Positions 63,826-64,000 of a DNA stretch of 64,000 nucleotides are shown in pieces; position 1 is the stretch's first letter, and each line of letters opens with the position of its first letter. The notes beneath the pieces are model-generated. The model searched no databases, was not told the DNA's origin, and saw only the letters and a program-made list of their open reading frames with translations. The DNA lies in the NCBI GenBank assembly GCA_945898205.1, contig CAMDHO010000003.1, positions 17,863 to 81,862 on the forward strand. Reading direction: 5' to 3'. The stretch is from Chlamydia trachomatis. Its GTDB lineage: Bacteria; Chlamydiota; Chlamydiia; Chlamydiales; Rhabdochlamydiaceae. The position numbers and the translations under genes are program-made.

Positions 63826-64000
63826 ACATTTCTAATAAATCAATATACTAACCCAAGTTCGACATCGCGGTCCTCTATAGAGGATTTGTAAGTTATTAAA
63901 TTTCAACGACTTGTGAAACGGCAACTTAGAGTCTTAGTCGCTTACTATCAACGACTTAAGTTTTTGCTGCGTTTGTAGTGCCTATAAGTTTGCAGGCAGA
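63826..64000. other. Right-edge noncoding sequence with small repeats
   Basis: No coding frame. TCCTCTATAGAGGA (about 63871-63884) is a perfect 14-bp palindrome. CAACGACTT occurs twice (about 63903 and 63949). ACCCAAGTTCGACATCG looks like sequence found at the ends of insertion elements, but this cannot be settled from the fragment. Confidence 0.3.

Overview
The window looks like chromosomal DNA of an obligate intracellular chlamydia of the 'environmental' kind (Parachlamydia/Rhabdochlamydia/Simkania-like; the family cannot be fixed from sequence reading alone). The DNA is AT-rich. Two blocks of genes, as I recall the Chlamydia trachomatis map, keep the chlamydial order. One is mnmA - clpC - lplA - CT283-like - gcvH (about 9.8-24.9 kb). 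The other is dnaA - TPR protein (CT274-like) - CT273-like - rsmH - ftsL - ftsI - murE - amiA (31.8-44.6 kb). The cell-wall cluster has division and peptidoglycan genes but no ftsZ, as expected for Chlamydiae.

Layout. 0-9 kb: end of a cationic amino-acid permease, an ATAD3-like AAA ATPase, an AAA/DUF4143 ATPase and a complete EmrAB/outer-membrane-factor efflux operon on the minus strand. 9-25 kb: mnmA and clpC with accessory DNA between and beside them. This includes a helix-turn-helix gene plus a frameshifted Fic gene flanked by 133-bp direct repeats, a second intact Fic gene with a candidate operator array, an M48 membrane protease, and remnants of a signal peptidase and a DUF1016 nuclease. 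Then follow lplA, an archaeal/eukaryotic-type proS, a PpiD-like protein and gcvH. 25-31 kb: a giant AsmA/TamB-like protein, a reduced ComF-like protein and two related small secreted proteins. 31.7-44.6 kb: the dnaA/division cluster, split by a 4-kb accessory island (34.2-38.2 kb) of a DUF1703 ATPase-nuclease, broken ATPases and duplicated gene ends. 44.6-58.3 kb: tRNA-Arg, gnd, two tandem CPBP-family membrane proteins (one without catalytic residues), prolyl oligopeptidase, glgB, ligA, a broken AAA ATPase, miaB, rplM and rpsI. 58.3-64 kb: a eukaryotic-like kinase, then tpx, a type III polyketide synthase, a His-rich membrane protein and a UbiG-like methyltransferase in one tight run, and a secreted protein with C-terminal repeats.

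The most interesting points are: (1) the compact type III polyketide synthase / His-rich membrane protein / methyltransferase set, a likely route to a methylated polyketide lipid or quinone; (2) the ATAD3-like ATPase, a family best known from mitochondria; (3) two separate loci where an insert sits between long direct repeats that rebuild the ends of two convergent genes, as expected from single-crossover capture of circular DNA; (4) frameshifts at homopolymer runs (rsmH T9, fic A7, ATPase A8), which may be assembly error, decay or transcriptional slippage; (5) an array of 12-bp operator-like motifs in front of the intact fic gene. All functions are inferred from motifs and context read by eye; no database search was run.
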